Positions 50,806 through 60,104 of a stretch of 64,000 bases of DNA are shown in pieces; positions within the stretch are counted from its first letter, which is position 1, and each line of letters begins with the position of its first letter. The notes under the pieces are model-generated. The model saw only the letters and a program-made list of their open reading frames with translations. It did not search any database and was not told the DNA's origin. The stretch comes from Syntrophaceae bacterium (GTDB lineage Bacteria > Desulfobacterota > Syntrophia > Syntrophales > Smithellaceae). The DNA lies in NCBI GenBank assembly GCA_016927935.1, contig JAFGLS010000065.1, forward strand, positions 1 to 64,000. Reading direction: 5' to 3'. A program made the translations under genes and the position numbers.

Positions 50806-52905
50806 ATGTCCAATAACAGGCAAAAAATAATCAACAGAAAATTATCGTATTGGCAAATTATCGTCGGGTACATTAAACAGCATTTAATCAAATATCCCCT
50901 TCTATACGAATTGACGATAAAACTGTATCGTTATGTTCGAAACCTGATACCAGATTTTGCCAGTATAACTTACAAGGACGGCTCTTCATGGAAATACATT
51001 TCTTATGATCTCGGTTTGCTGCAGGTAAACCGAGAGCAATCCGAAAAAATCTCTCATCCGTTACGGTCTTTCACGGCTCATTATGAAAAAGACGAAGATT
51101 TCAGCAAATACATAACCGATATCAAAGCAATCGCTTATTATCTGCCCCAGTTCCATGCCATTCCGGAAAATGATGAGTGGTGGGGAAAAGGATTTACAGA
51201 TTGGACTAATACCAAAAAAACCGAACCACTGTTTCCAGGACATTATCAACCGAGAGAGCCGCATGAGGATATCGGCTATTACGATCTGAGCGATGTTGAA
51301 ATCATTAAAAAACAGGTTGCGATGGCAAAAAAACATGGCATTTTCGGATTTTGCTTTCATCACTACTGGTTTCATGGGAAGAGGTTGCTCGGAAAACCGG
51401 TTGATTTATTTTTAAAACATCCGGAGATTAACATGCCTTTCTGCCTGTGCTGGGCAAATGAAACGTGGAGCAAAAGATGGGATGGAAGTGACCATCTCAT
51501 CCTGATGAAACAGATTTTTTCACCAGAGGATGATCTGCAGTTCATTCAATTCCTGGAACCGTATCTGCGAGATTCCAGATATATCAGGGTCAATGGCAAA
51601 CCTATGTTGATCGTTTATCGTATCAGTAAATTACCGAATCCGCTGGAAACAGCAAAGCGCTGGAGAAACTGGGCGAAGGAAAACGGCATTGGAGAATTAC
51701 ATTTAGTTGCTGTCACTCATGGGGAGGTATTTCCACATACTTCTCTCTCTGAAATAGGTTTCGATGCTTATGCCGCTTTTCCGCCACATACTTTCAAATG
51801 TAAAAAAATACACGGTCACAGAAAGATTTTTACCGGCGGATATCGTTTTGATTATGAGTCGGGAGTAAATTCTTATACTTATCCGAACACAGATACTTCC
51901 ATATACGAGGGATGCACCTTAGGATGGGATAACACGCCAAGATTTTTACGAAACGCAACCATTTATCTGAATTTCTCTTTAAATAGCTATTATAAATGGC
52001 TACGAAAAATTATAGAAAATACCAGTGCAAAATATCAGAACCCGGAAAACCGATTTATTTTTATCAATGCCTGGAATGAATGGGCTGAAGGCGCATATCT
52101 TGAACCTGATAAAAAATACGGCTACGCATATATTAATACCACATCAAGAGCGTTGTTTAATATCCCGACAAAGTACCTGGAAAAACAGGAAGAAAGTCAT
52201 GAATCCGCCATCCGTTACACAAAAGAATATGAATCAACGAAATACCTTATAGATAAAAAGAGAGAAAAAGCTTGGGCTTTTATAAATCAGCTTATAAGGT
52301 CGGATTCTCATATTTTAGAATTCGGGCCTTCATCCGGATTTTTTACCCGCTACCTGAAAGAGGAACGAAATGCCGTTGTTGATATCGTGGAAATAGATGA
52401 ATCCTGTGCCGAACAGGCATCTGAATTTGCGCGCGATTGCCATATCGGAGATATTGAACAATATCTCTGGAAAGATGCTTTTGCCGGCAGACAATACGAC
52501 TTTGTTCTTTTTGCAGATGTGCTTGAACATTTGCGCGATCCCTGGAGTGTTTTAAAGGAAGCAGGACAATTCCTCAAAGCGGACGGCAGAATTATCATAT
52601 CGCTGCCTAACATTGCTCACGTACAAATTATTGCCAGTTTATATAACAACGATTTCTCCTATTCCAGCGCAGGAATTCTTGACAAAAGCCACCTTCGATT
52701 TTTTACTGAACCGACAATTCGCCAGATGGTTGAAGAAGCCGGGTTACAAGTATGTAACCTGATTCCGGTTCAATCCCCTCTTCTACCGGAAGGCTGCGGC
52801 ACATACTGGAATAAATCCGGCATTCCTTTCAAACTCAAGAGAATGCTATCAAAAAAAGAACACGCTTACGCAATGCAATTTGTTGTTTGCTGCAAGAGGA
52901 AATAA
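50806..52905 (+). CDS. WbsX-like glycan enzyme fused to a methyltransferase
   Basis: A 699-residue protein. Residues about 100-470 match the WbsX/GH99-like domain (AYYLPQFHAIPENDEWWGKG, HHYWFHG, CWANETWSKRWDG, NAWNEWAEGAYLEPD) found in O-antigen clusters. From about residue 500 a class I methyltransferase follows (ILEFGPSSGFFTRYL, DFVLFADVLEHLRDP, GRIIISLPN). The first 90 residues are basic and unassigned. WbsX-type domains are usually called glycosyltransferases, though their fold is that of a GH99 hydrolase. AAAGGAAA lies 13 bases before the ATG, a weak placement. Confidence 0.85.
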   Translation: MSNNRQKIINRKLSYWQIIVGYIKQHLIKYPLLYELTIKLYRYVRNLIPDFASITYKDGSSWKYISYDLGLLQVNREQSEKISHPLRSFTAHYEKDEDFSKYITDIKAIAYYLPQFHAIPENDEWWGKGFTDWTNTKKTEPLFPGHYQPREPHEDIGYYDLSDVEIIKKQVAMAKKHGIFGFCFHHYWFHGKRLLGKPVDLFLKHPEINMPFCLCWANETWSKRWDGSDHLILMKQIFSPEDDLQFIQFLEPYLRDSRYIRVNGKPMLIVYRISKLPNPLETAKRWRNWAKENGIGELHLVAVTHGEVFPHTSLSEIGFDAYAAFPPHTFKCKKIHGHRKIFTGGYRFDYESGVNSYTYPNTDTSIYEGCTLGWDNTPRFLRNATIYLNFSLNSYYKWLRKIIENTSAKYQNPENRFIFINAWNEWAEGAYLEPDKKYGYAYINTTSRALFNIPTKYLEKQEESHESAIRYTKEYESTKYLIDKKREKAWAFINQLIRSDSHILEFGPSSGFFTRYLKEERNAVVDIVEIDESCAEQASEFARDCHIGDIEQYLWKDAFAGRQYDFVLFADVLEHLRDPWSVLKEAGQFLKADGRIIISLPNIAHVQIIASLYNNDFSYSSAGILDKSHLRFFTEPTIRQMVEEAGLQVCNLIPVQSPLLPEGCGTYWNKSGIPFKLKRMLSKKEHAYAMQFVVCCKRK

Positions 52906-52963
52906 CACGCGAAGATTGTATTAAATTACCAATTAAATTTAATCGCTTTAAAAAATTAAAACA

Positions 52964-53830
52964 ATGTCGAATGTTTGCGCCATTATCCTTGATTATTTTG
53001 GAAGCGACAAAACAATAAGATGCTTATCATCACTTCTCGATCAGGGACTTGATACAGTTATGATCGTTGACAATTCCGGTGATCAAAAAGCCAATATTCA
53101 ATTAAGAAATGAACTTTCTACTTTCAGTCAAAACAGTTTACCCTTCACAATTCATCAGATCGTTAATCAGCAAAATCTTGGCTACGCAAAGGGTGTTAAT
53201 AACGCCTTACGTTGGCTAGAAAATACTCATCCGCACCGTTATTATCTTTTAATCAACAATGATACGGAAGCAACTCCGGGGATGCTTCAGAAACTTCTTA
53301 CAGGCATGCATGAAAATAAAAGAACAGTTCTCACATCTCCCATCATTGACACTGGCCTAAACAAAATGGATTATCTATGGTATCATCGCCTTACCGGTCT
53401 CATGTTTTCACATTACGTGTTTGGCACATTTCCCTATCTAACCGGTTGTTCTCTTCTCGTTGACCGACATATCATTAAAGATGGTTTGTTTGATGAAGAT
53501 TTTTTTATGTACGGGGAGGACGTTGAACTTTGTCGGCGTCTTCAGCTTTCGGGTTGGAACATTTCCTGCTTAAATCAGGCAACAGTAAGACACGAAGGAG
53601 TTGGATCAAGTAGACAAGGCAATTTCTTTTATGAGTATTATGTAGCACGTGGTCATATGATACTGGCGAAAAAACTTGCCGTACATGTATGGGAAACCCC
53701 TTTTCTTTATTTAGGAAGGCTATTGACTCTTTCATTGAGAAGTATAGTAAGGGCAATCCGTTTCCGGTCCTTTGTGCCAATCAAAGCATGGATAAGTGCT
53801 TTGCGTAAAAATAATAATATGACGAGGTGA
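52964..53830 (+). CDS. family 2 glycosyltransferase (rhamnosyltransferase-like)
   Basis: A 288-residue GT2. IVDNSGD and NQQNLGYAKGVNNAL are the N-terminal donor-binding motifs, INNDTEATPG holds the DxD equivalent, and FFMYGEDVELCRRL is the acceptor-side ED motif of this subgroup. It would extend the surface glycan with a sugar such as rhamnose. No ribosome site is seen. Its TGA overlaps the GTG start of the next gene. Confidence 0.88.
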   Translation: MSNVCAIILDYFGSDKTIRCLSSLLDQGLDTVMIVDNSGDQKANIQLRNELSTFSQNSLPFTIHQIVNQQNLGYAKGVNNALRWLENTHPHRYYLLINNDTEATPGMLQKLLTGMHENKRTVLTSPIIDTGLNKMDYLWYHRLTGLMFSHYVFGTFPYLTGCSLLVDRHIIKDGLFDEDFFMYGEDVELCRRLQLSGWNISCLNQATVRHEGVGSSRQGNFFYEYYVARGHMILAKKLAVHVWETPFLYLGRLLTLSLRSIVRAIRFRSFVPIKAWISALRKNNNMTR

Positions 53831-54843
53831 AACAAATTTTGACTGCGGCAAAAGATATTATAAGTCCCATGGGAACCGGAAGCGGCGCTTATATTGTCCA
53901 CAAAACATTGGAAAGCAATATTGCTGATTATCATGTTGTTTCATATAATCCCTGCAGAACACTATTTCCCCTTTCCTTGTTTTTACTGGGAAGGTTCCGG
54001 CGCGCCGGATTAATTCATACCACTCCAGACTACGCATTTTTTCATGCACGAAAAAATGTTCCCCTGATTGTCACATTTCATAATTATGTTCTAGACCCTT
54101 TTATGCGTGATTTCAGTAGCGTCTTACAAAATATTCATTATCAGACGGACTTAAAAATGTTTACAAAATTAGGCTTAGGAAAAGCTGACATAATTACTTC
54201 GGTTAGTCAATTTACAGCTGATCTGGTTAAACGGGAATTGGAGATAACAAATAATATAAGAATCATTTATAATGGTGTTGATAATTGTCTTTTTACTCCT
54301 AAAAAACAAAAACCGAATAGTAAAATCAATGTATTGTTTTGCGGAAACGTCACGAGAAGGAAGGGCGCTATGTGGCTTCAACCCATTGCAAACAGGCTTG
54401 ATAGTAACATTATAATAAATTACACTTCAGGGTTACGGACCACCAGTAATATGGTCAATCATCCTCAACTTCATTGTCTGGGTTCAATACCGTATCAAAA
54501 AATGCCCCTTGTTTATCAAGATGCTGACATATTACTATCTCTTTCAGTTCGGGAGGGACTTTCCTTGGCAGTTCTTGAAGCTATGTCTTGTGGACTACCC
54601 ATTGTAGCGACCGACTGCTCTTCCATGCCGGAATTAATTGATGACGGCAAAGGCGGATTTTTATGTCCGCTGGGCGATGTTGACACCTTTACAAATAAAA
54701 TAAATCTCCTCGCGGAGAATCCCCAACTGCGCCGCGAAATGGGAGATTACAACAGGACAAAGGTTGAAAAAATGTTCACTCTGGGCCAAATGATCGGACA
54801 ATACAAAAAACTTTTTGAAAAAGTTTTATCAGAACATTCTTAA
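53827..54843 (+). CDS. family 4 glycosyltransferase
   Basis: A 338-residue GT-B enzyme. The C-terminal half has INVLFCGNVTRRKG, the donor-binding LSLSVREGLSLAVLEAMSCGLPIVA with the ExxxxxxxE pattern, and a C-terminal helix. The start is GTG at 53827 inside the stop of the preceding GT2 (GTGA), so translation is coupled. Retaining glycosyl transfer to the surface glycan is expected; sugar unknown. Last plus-strand gene of the locus, converging on another GT4. Confidence 0.88.
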   Translation: MKQILTAAKDIISPMGTGSGAYIVHKTLESNIADYHVVSYNPCRTLFPLSLFLLGRFRRAGLIHTTPDYAFFHARKNVPLIVTFHNYVLDPFMRDFSSVLQNIHYQTDLKMFTKLGLGKADIITSVSQFTADLVKRELEITNNIRIIYNGVDNCLFTPKKQKPNSKINVLFCGNVTRRKGAMWLQPIANRLDSNIIINYTSGLRTTSNMVNHPQLHCLGSIPYQKMPLVYQDADILLSLSVREGLSLAVLEAMSCGLPIVATDCSSMPELIDDGKGGFLCPLGDVDTFTNKINLLAENPQLRREMGDYNRTKVEKMFTLGQMIGQYKKLFEKVLSEHS

Positions 54844-54884
54844 TTTTACAATTACTCAAATATTAATATCTCTGTGTTATACTC

Positions 54885-56108
54885 TTATATTTTAATTAAC
54901 TTTTTATAAATTCCCGCATATTTTTCCGCTATTACTTCCCAATCAAATTTTCCCACCACCCTTTTGCGTGCCTCTTTGGCCAATCTGTGACATAAATCAG
55001 GATCATTCAGCGTCTGGCTGATTGTATCAGCAAGGGCTTGCGAATTTCCGGAGGAAAAAATAAATCCGTTCTCTCCATGGGTAATGCTATCATGAATTGC
55101 CGGAACATCACCGGCAATAACCGGACATTCGCAACCCATTGCTTCTATCACGACCAGGCCAAATCCTTCCTGGACACCGCTTTTTGTTATAACAAACGGA
55201 AATATGGCGATGGTGGCCCGCCGATAAAGTTCCGGCAGTTGCGAATGCGTAATCATTCCCAGAAAATCAACCTTGTCGGAAATATTAAGTTTGCGCGTCA
55301 GTTCCTGTAATTCATTTTCCAGAGGTCCCGCTCCCGCCACGGACAAACGTATATCCGTTTTTTCTACAATTAATAAGGAAATAGCTTCCAGAAGTACCTG
55401 TATGCCTTTTACATCAATCAGTCTGCCCACAAAAAGCAGCTCCGAAACACTACGCTTAACCGTGGGATCGGGTGTAAAAAGATATTTCAGATCAACTCCC
55501 ATTGGTATCACCTGCATTTTATTCGGAGCAATGCCCATGTCAGAAACAGCTTTCTGCATGATATGACTGACAACGGTCAGCGTTCGGCTATAATTAATAA
55601 TCCAGCGTTTCAGAAATTGAAAAATTGCTCCTCTTAAGGCAAACAAATCTCCACCGTGAGATGTGCAAACCAGAGGTATCTGTTGCCGCGTCAAAATCAA
55701 ACCTATAGCGGCAATTAATCCCTGCGGTATCAGCCAATGGGCATGAATTAGATCAAAGCGCTCCCGGCGCAGCAGACGGACGATTGCCCATAACTGGCCC
55801 AGCAGAAAAAAAGGCACCAATAAATAATTGAAAGGGTTGGATTTCAATCTGTTCATTATACCGCCACCATGCATGGCCAGCTTTTCCCAGGACTGAAAAA
55901 AATAGGGAAAACGAATCACCCGCAGTCCCGCCAAATTTTCCAGTTTCTTACTGCCCGGCGTCCTCGGGGAAAGAACAGTAATGTCAAAGAAAGGGCACAA
56001 TCGGCGGCTTAGTTCGAAAACAAAAGCCGGTTCAGAATCATTTTCCCAACGGGGAAAAGTGGAGGTTAAAACGAGAACACGAGGGTGTTGGATGGGATTC
56101 TTTTTCAT
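54885..56108 (-). CDS. family 4 glycosyltransferase
   Basis: A 407-residue GT-B enzyme with an N-terminal GT4 domain (VLVLTSTFPRWENDSEPAF, then HAHWLIPQGL and CTSHGGDLFALRG) and a C-terminal domain with LLFVGRLIDVKGIQVL and KSGVQEGFGLVVIEAMGCECP. It resembles teichuronic-acid or PelF/colanic-type transferases of the GT4 family. It reads toward the polysaccharide locus from the other side and is separated from the GT-C gene upstream by 83 bases. Confidence 0.88.
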   Translation of the reverse strand: MKKNPIQHPRVLVLTSTFPRWENDSEPAFVFELSRRLCPFFDITVLSPRTPGSKKLENLAGLRVIRFPYFFQSWEKLAMHGGGIMNRLKSNPFNYLLVPFFLLGQLWAIVRLLRRERFDLIHAHWLIPQGLIAAIGLILTRQQIPLVCTSHGGDLFALRGAIFQFLKRWIINYSRTLTVVSHIMQKAVSDMGIAPNKMQVIPMGVDLKYLFTPDPTVKRSVSELLFVGRLIDVKGIQVLLEAISLLIVEKTDIRLSVAGAGPLENELQELTRKLNISDKVDFLGMITHSQLPELYRRATIAIFPFVITKSGVQEGFGLVVIEAMGCECPVIAGDVPAIHDSITHGENGFIFSSGNSQALADTISQTLNDPDLCHRLAKEARKRVVGKFDWEVIAEKYAGIYKKLIKI

Positions 56109-56191
56109 ATAAATTTTTTGTCTCTCACATTAATAAATTATACGGTTATTGTATAATTTTTGTATATACAGAAAATGAGCGAAAAATATTC

Positions 56192-58039
56192 TCATCGGCA
56201 GAGACCTTTAGCCTTTACGTCTTCCAATTGATGACAATCACCCAGATCACATGCTTTTTGCGCATCAAGACAACCTTTATTGTTATTCCCCTGTTTAAAA
56301 TAGGTTAATCCTCTATTTTTATGAGCTATTGCACTATGGGGTTGCAGAAATATTACTTTATTAAAATCCGTTATGGCATGCTGATAATCACCAAGTTTAG
56401 CGAAAGAGACGCCTCTTTTATTGTAAAAGTCGGCATGATATGGGTGTAAATTTATTAATTTACTAAAATCTTCTATAGCTTTTTTGTGCTGACCAAGTTT
56501 ATCGTAAGCATTGGCCCTATTGAGATAGGCTTTGGAAAAAATCGGTACCATTTGTATAGCCTTGCTAAAGTCTTTAATGGCGACCTGATATTGACCTAAT
56601 TTGGAATAAGCGGCACCTCTATTATTATAAGCTGCAGGAAAATATGGTTTTATTCTGATCGCTTCATTATAATGATAAATTGACTCCTTGATTTTGCCTT
56701 CTTCAGCCAAAAACGGGCCAAGATTATTGTGTGCCACAGAATTATCTTTGGTAATTTGTAAAGCATGATTAAACAGAGTGGCCGTGTTCTTCCAGAAACC
56801 GCATTGCTTCCATGTTATAATGGACATGGCGGCAATGAAAGCTATTCCTACCGGGAATAAAATCTTTTTCCGAATATTTGCGTCTTTAAAGAAATATGCA
56901 ATTCCCCACGTCAGCATAATGGCAATGCCGATTGAAGGAAGGTAATGATAGCGGTCAGCCATCGCATATGGTGTGGAAGCCGATATCTGAATGATTCCAA
57001 TAACGGGCGCGATCGCTATTGAATACCACAGCCACCCGACGAACAGATAGGGCAGACGTTTAAGCATTACAATTACAAATATTGTTATAGCAATAATAAT
57101 TAAAGATGCTACTAAAACCTGCCATACAGGAACGTGTTCCACAAAAGGATAGAGAAAAGTCATGTCGTGAGGCCAAAAAGTTTTTTCCAGATAAGTAACA
57201 AACGAAACAGGCGTGTTGGCCAATCTTGAAAGAAAAGGAAAGTGTTCTTCATCCGGAACTTCATGCGTAATTTGATTTTCAGGAGTATAAAATAAATTTA
57301 TGATGACAAGAATTATTGATAAAATAAAAAAAGGTATTTTTTCGTATAATAACCATAAATGTTTTTTTTTCGAAAAAATTCCTTCGCAATTATTTCCCGC
57401 TTCTTTTATCCGAAAACGTTCCAGCGGCCAGTAATCTAATAAAATCAAAATCAGCGGCAGGGTCACTACCATTGGTTTGCTCATTAAAGCCATGACGAAA
57501 GAAAAAACAACCAGCAGATATCTTCTTATAAACATCTTTTCAGTGTAATACACGTAAAAACATAATGTCAGCATCCAGAAAAAAGCGCTTAAGACATCTT
57601 TACGTTCAGCAATCCAGGCCACTGATTCTACATGCAATGGATGCAAAGCAAGAAGAGCCGCCACAAAGGCACTTTTACAGAGAGCTCCGGTCATGCGGTT
57701 AAAAAGCCAAAAGAGTAAAAGTGTACTTAATATATGAAAAATAAGATTAGTCAGATGATAACCGCCGGCCTGCAAACCAAAAAGCTGATAGTCAACCATT
57801 AAGGAAAGCCATACCAGCGGGTTCCATAAACCAATATCCTTTGTTGTAAATGCCCAAATAATTCCTTTGGAAGTTATTCCTGACCGGATATTAAGATTAT
57901 TGATAACGTAACGATTATCATCAAAATTTACAAAGTCATATTGATTGACCTGCCAGTAAACGGAAAAAGTAACCACAAGCAAAATTAGATAAACAATCAG
58001 TTTCTGTCTTGCCGAAGACATATTTATCTTTTTGATCAT
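56192..58039 (-). CDS. membrane GT-C glycosyltransferase with C-terminal TPR repeats (TMTC-like)
   Basis: A 615-residue protein. The first 415 residues contain about ten membrane helices with the first-loop acidic motif FDDNRYV and HPLHVESVAWIAERKD, the layout of GT-C enzymes such as TMTC/PMT-type transferases. Residues about 430-600 form four or five tetratricopeptide repeats (A.NN.G..Y.K.G.Y..AI.DF.KAI pattern). GT-C enzymes use lipid-linked sugars and act outside the membrane. It follows the pilin gene on the same strand, past a strong terminator, so a role in pilin glycosylation is possible but unproven. Start at 58039 or the ATG six codons later. Confidence 0.82.
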   Translation of the reverse strand: MIKKINMSSARQKLIVYLILLVVTFSVYWQVNQYDFVNFDDNRYVINNLNIRSGITSKGIIWAFTTKDIGLWNPLVWLSLMVDYQLFGLQAGGYHLTNLIFHILSTLLLFWLFNRMTGALCKSAFVAALLALHPLHVESVAWIAERKDVLSAFFWMLTLCFYVYYTEKMFIRRYLLVVFSFVMALMSKPMVVTLPLILILLDYWPLERFRIKEAGNNCEGIFSKKKHLWLLYEKIPFFILSIILVIINLFYTPENQITHEVPDEEHFPFLSRLANTPVSFVTYLEKTFWPHDMTFLYPFVEHVPVWQVLVASLIIIAITIFVIVMLKRLPYLFVGWLWYSIAIAPVIGIIQISASTPYAMADRYHYLPSIGIAIMLTWGIAYFFKDANIRKKILFPVGIAFIAAMSIITWKQCGFWKNTATLFNHALQITKDNSVAHNNLGPFLAEEGKIKESIYHYNEAIRIKPYFPAAYNNRGAAYSKLGQYQVAIKDFSKAIQMVPIFSKAYLNRANAYDKLGQHKKAIEDFSKLINLHPYHADFYNKRGVSFAKLGDYQHAITDFNKVIFLQPHSAIAHKNRGLTYFKQGNNNKGCLDAQKACDLGDCHQLEDVKAKGLCR

Positions 58040-58073
58040 GGTTTTTTCAATTTTATTTAAGGTTAATTTTTAT

Positions 58074-58112
58074 AAAAAAATGCCGGGGATAAAAATACCC
58101 CGGCATTTTTTT
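58074..58112 (-). terminator. strong terminator after the pilin gene
   Basis: ATGCCGGGG (58080-58088) pairs perfectly with CCCCGGCAT (58098-58106) and is flanked by A- and T-runs on both sides, so it works in both directions. It is 17 bases past the pilin stop and about 35 bases before the GT-C start. Confidence 0.92.
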
Positions 58113-58128
58113 CATTAATTATTTAAAA

Positions 58129-58515
58129 TCAAGACCCGCCACAAATGGTATAATTTCTTACTTTATCACCGGCCGCCAAATCAGCCACCCAGTCAGGACT
58201 TCCACTATCCTGTATAGTTACTGTAGAGCCATTAATGCCACATGATCCGGAAATATCAGCTACGAATTCACCCAAAATCTTATCGGTACCGATATAAGTA
58301 AATACAGAGTCCGTGGCACTACCTTTTAAAAGCTGTTGAGCATATTCCATTGACAATTGGGATGCACCCGCCGCAAAAGCACCTTCAATCGCCTTCTTTC
58401 TTGATTCTTCCATTAAATCAAGATAGCGGGGAATTGCCACTGCAGCCAGGATTCCCAGAATAACCAAAACCGCGATGATTTCAATTAATGTAAAACCTTT
58501 CTGATTTCTTAACAT
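58129..58515 (-). CDS. type IV pilin-like major subunit
   Basis: A 128-residue prepilin with a short leader MLRNQKG cleaved after G7, then FTLIE with glutamate at +5 and the hydrophobic assembly helix ending AIPRYLDL. The globular part has two cysteines (C92 and C125) that could form the C-terminal disulfide loop typical of pilins. Length and sequence resemble MshA-like and geopilin-type short subunits. AAAGGAG lies 7 bases before the ATG. It is preceded by a near-consensus sigma-54 promoter and followed by a strong terminator, so it is expressed as a single gene, as expected for an abundant subunit. Confidence 0.92.
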   Translation of the reverse strand: MLRNQKGFTLIEIIAVLVILGILAAVAIPRYLDLMEESRKKAIEGAFAAGASQLSMEYAQQLLKGSATDSVFTYIGTDKILGEFVADISGSCGINGSTVTIQDSGSPDWVADLAAGDKVRNYTICGGS

Positions 58516-58570
58516 AATTTTCTCCTTTCTTTAAATTTAATTAAAATTTCAATTATTTCCTTGTTTAAAA

Positions 58571-58587
58571 AAGCAAATGCTATGCCA
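58571..58587 (-). promoter_or_regulatory. sigma-54 (-24/-12) promoter of the pilin gene
   Basis: On the minus strand the sequence is TGGCATAGCATTTGCTT. GG and GC are exactly 10 bases apart, as required for sigma-54, and TGGCA and TTGCT match the consensus boxes except for one base. Transcription would start about 45 bases before the pilin ATG. Confidence 0.8.
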
Positions 58588-58695
58588 TTTTGAAGCCCTT
58601 AATATTATTTTTTATTTATGTTATCCAATTAACTTACTTTTTATATTTTATCAATATTTTTTTATTCTGTAACTCTATATTTTTTGTCGCATTAT

Positions 58696-58710
58696 CTACA
58701 ATTATTGTAG
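58696..58710. promoter_or_regulatory. candidate activator-binding palindrome upstream of the pilin promoter
   Basis: CTACAA/TTGTAG with three bases between lies about 110 bases upstream of the -24 box, overlapping the activator gene's stop codon. This is the usual distance for a sigma-54 activator site. The gap 58516-58701 contains no other gene. Confidence 0.35.
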
Positions 58711-60018
58711 GTTTTTTATTGTGCCTACATCTATTTTTAGTTTTTTTACTCTGTGCCAGAGACTTCTTTGATTTATTCCAAGAATACCGGCAGCTTTTAC
58801 TTGAATACCACCTGATTTTCTTAAAGCTTCCATTATTATTTCTTTCTCCATTAAATTAAGTCTATCATCAAGTGGCACATCATCATTCAAATCAATTTTA
58901 TTTGTAGAATCCTGCCCAAATAATACGGGCAGATGTTGTGGCTCAATGATTCCTTTTTCACTAAGGATGGAAGCTTGTTCCAGAACATTTCTCAATTCCC
59001 GAACATTTCCCGGCCATGAATAACCTATTAATGCCTGCAATGCTGAGGTGGACAGCTTGGCTGTTTGGGGTAACGATGACAAAAAATAATCAGCAAGTAA
59101 AGCTATATCTTCTTTTCTCTCTCTTAAAGCCGGAAGGTTTATGGAAAAAACGTTTAAACGGAAATACAGGTCTTCTCTGAATTTTCCGTTTTTAATCATT
59201 TCCGGTAAATCTTTGTTTGTGGCCGCAATAAAACGAATATCAACTTTAATCGGTTTTATTCCACCCACCCGTTCGAACTCCTTTTCCTGCAAGACTCGCA
59301 GTAATTTTGCCTGAGTAGCCAAGGGCATATCGCCGATTTCATCCATAAAAACGGTCCCGCCGTTAGCTATTTCAAACTTTCCTTTTTTCTGTTCGATGGC
59401 TCCGGTAAATGAACCCTTCTCGTGGCCAAAAAATTCGCTTTCCAGTAATCCTTCAGGAATAGCCACACAGTTGATTTTTATGAAAGGACAGTCTTTTCTT
59501 GAACTGCGTTCATAAATACTGGAAGCTACCAGTTCCTTTCCTGTTCCGCTCTCGCCAAAAATTAGCACCGTGGAATCGGTTGCGGCAACTTTTAAAATCT
59601 GTGTAAAAATGTTGCGCATGGAAGCGCTGGAACCGACAATCTTGGGAAACAATTCCCTTGCTTCAACCTTGCTCAAAATATTGGTTACATTATCAAATAT
59701 TTCATCTATCTGACTTAAATCACTCATTACATCTTTTTGTTTTTCTATTTGAGTTTTGGCAATAATGGGCATTTTCTTAGTTTTGTTGATAAACTGTATC
59801 AATGGTTTGAATAAAAGACGAAGAAGAATAAAGCTTGTGAAAAAAGTAATGAACGCAATTACCGCAATTACATAAACAACATACAGGATATTTATCTGGC
59901 TGATATTTACTTTCTGGTGAAAAAGTTGATAAATTAAAACAATACCTATTATTGATATTCCGGTGTAAATTACCGGAACCAATACATATAAACTTATATA
60001 AATATTTTTTTTCTTCAT
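58702..60018 (-). CDS. membrane-anchored sigma-54 transcriptional activator
   Basis: A 438-residue sigma-54 activator without a receiver domain. Two membrane helices lie at about 7-28 and 44-66, followed by a linker with coiled-coil character. The AAA+ domain (about 130-360) has Walker A GESGTGKE, the sigma-54 contact loop GSFTGA (a serine variant of GAFTGA), GGTVFMDEIG, and RxLR-type WPGNVRELRN. A Fis-type helix-turn-helix ends the protein (GGIQVKAAGILGINQRSLWHRVKK). It lies directly upstream of the pilin gene that has a sigma-54 promoter, so it is the likely activator. The signal it senses at the membrane is unknown. No ribosome site is evident. Confidence 0.92.
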   Translation of the reverse strand: MKKKNIYISLYVLVPVIYTGISIIGIVLIYQLFHQKVNISQINILYVVYVIAVIAFITFFTSFILLRLLFKPLIQFINKTKKMPIIAKTQIEKQKDVMSDLSQIDEIFDNVTNILSKVEARELFPKIVGSSASMRNIFTQILKVAATDSTVLIFGESGTGKELVASSIYERSSRKDCPFIKINCVAIPEGLLESEFFGHEKGSFTGAIEQKKGKFEIANGGTVFMDEIGDMPLATQAKLLRVLQEKEFERVGGIKPIKVDIRFIAATNKDLPEMIKNGKFREDLYFRLNVFSINLPALRERKEDIALLADYFLSSLPQTAKLSTSALQALIGYSWPGNVRELRNVLEQASILSEKGIIEPQHLPVLFGQDSTNKIDLNDDVPLDDRLNLMEKEIIMEALRKSGGIQVKAAGILGINQRSLWHRVKKLKIDVGTIKNLQ

Positions 60019-60037
60019 TTTTTGTATTTATTAAAAC

Positions 60038-60057
60038 AAAAAAGTTTCAACTTTTTT
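60038..60057 (-). terminator. weak AT-rich hairpin between pilC and the activator gene
   Basis: AAAAAAGTT and AACTTTTTT form a stem followed on the minus strand by a T-rich stretch. It may partly end the pilB-pilC transcript before the activator gene. Confidence 0.35.
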
Positions 60058-60104
60058 ATTGATTCGTTTATAAATATTCCCCGGTATATAAATTGTCTTT
60101 GTTT

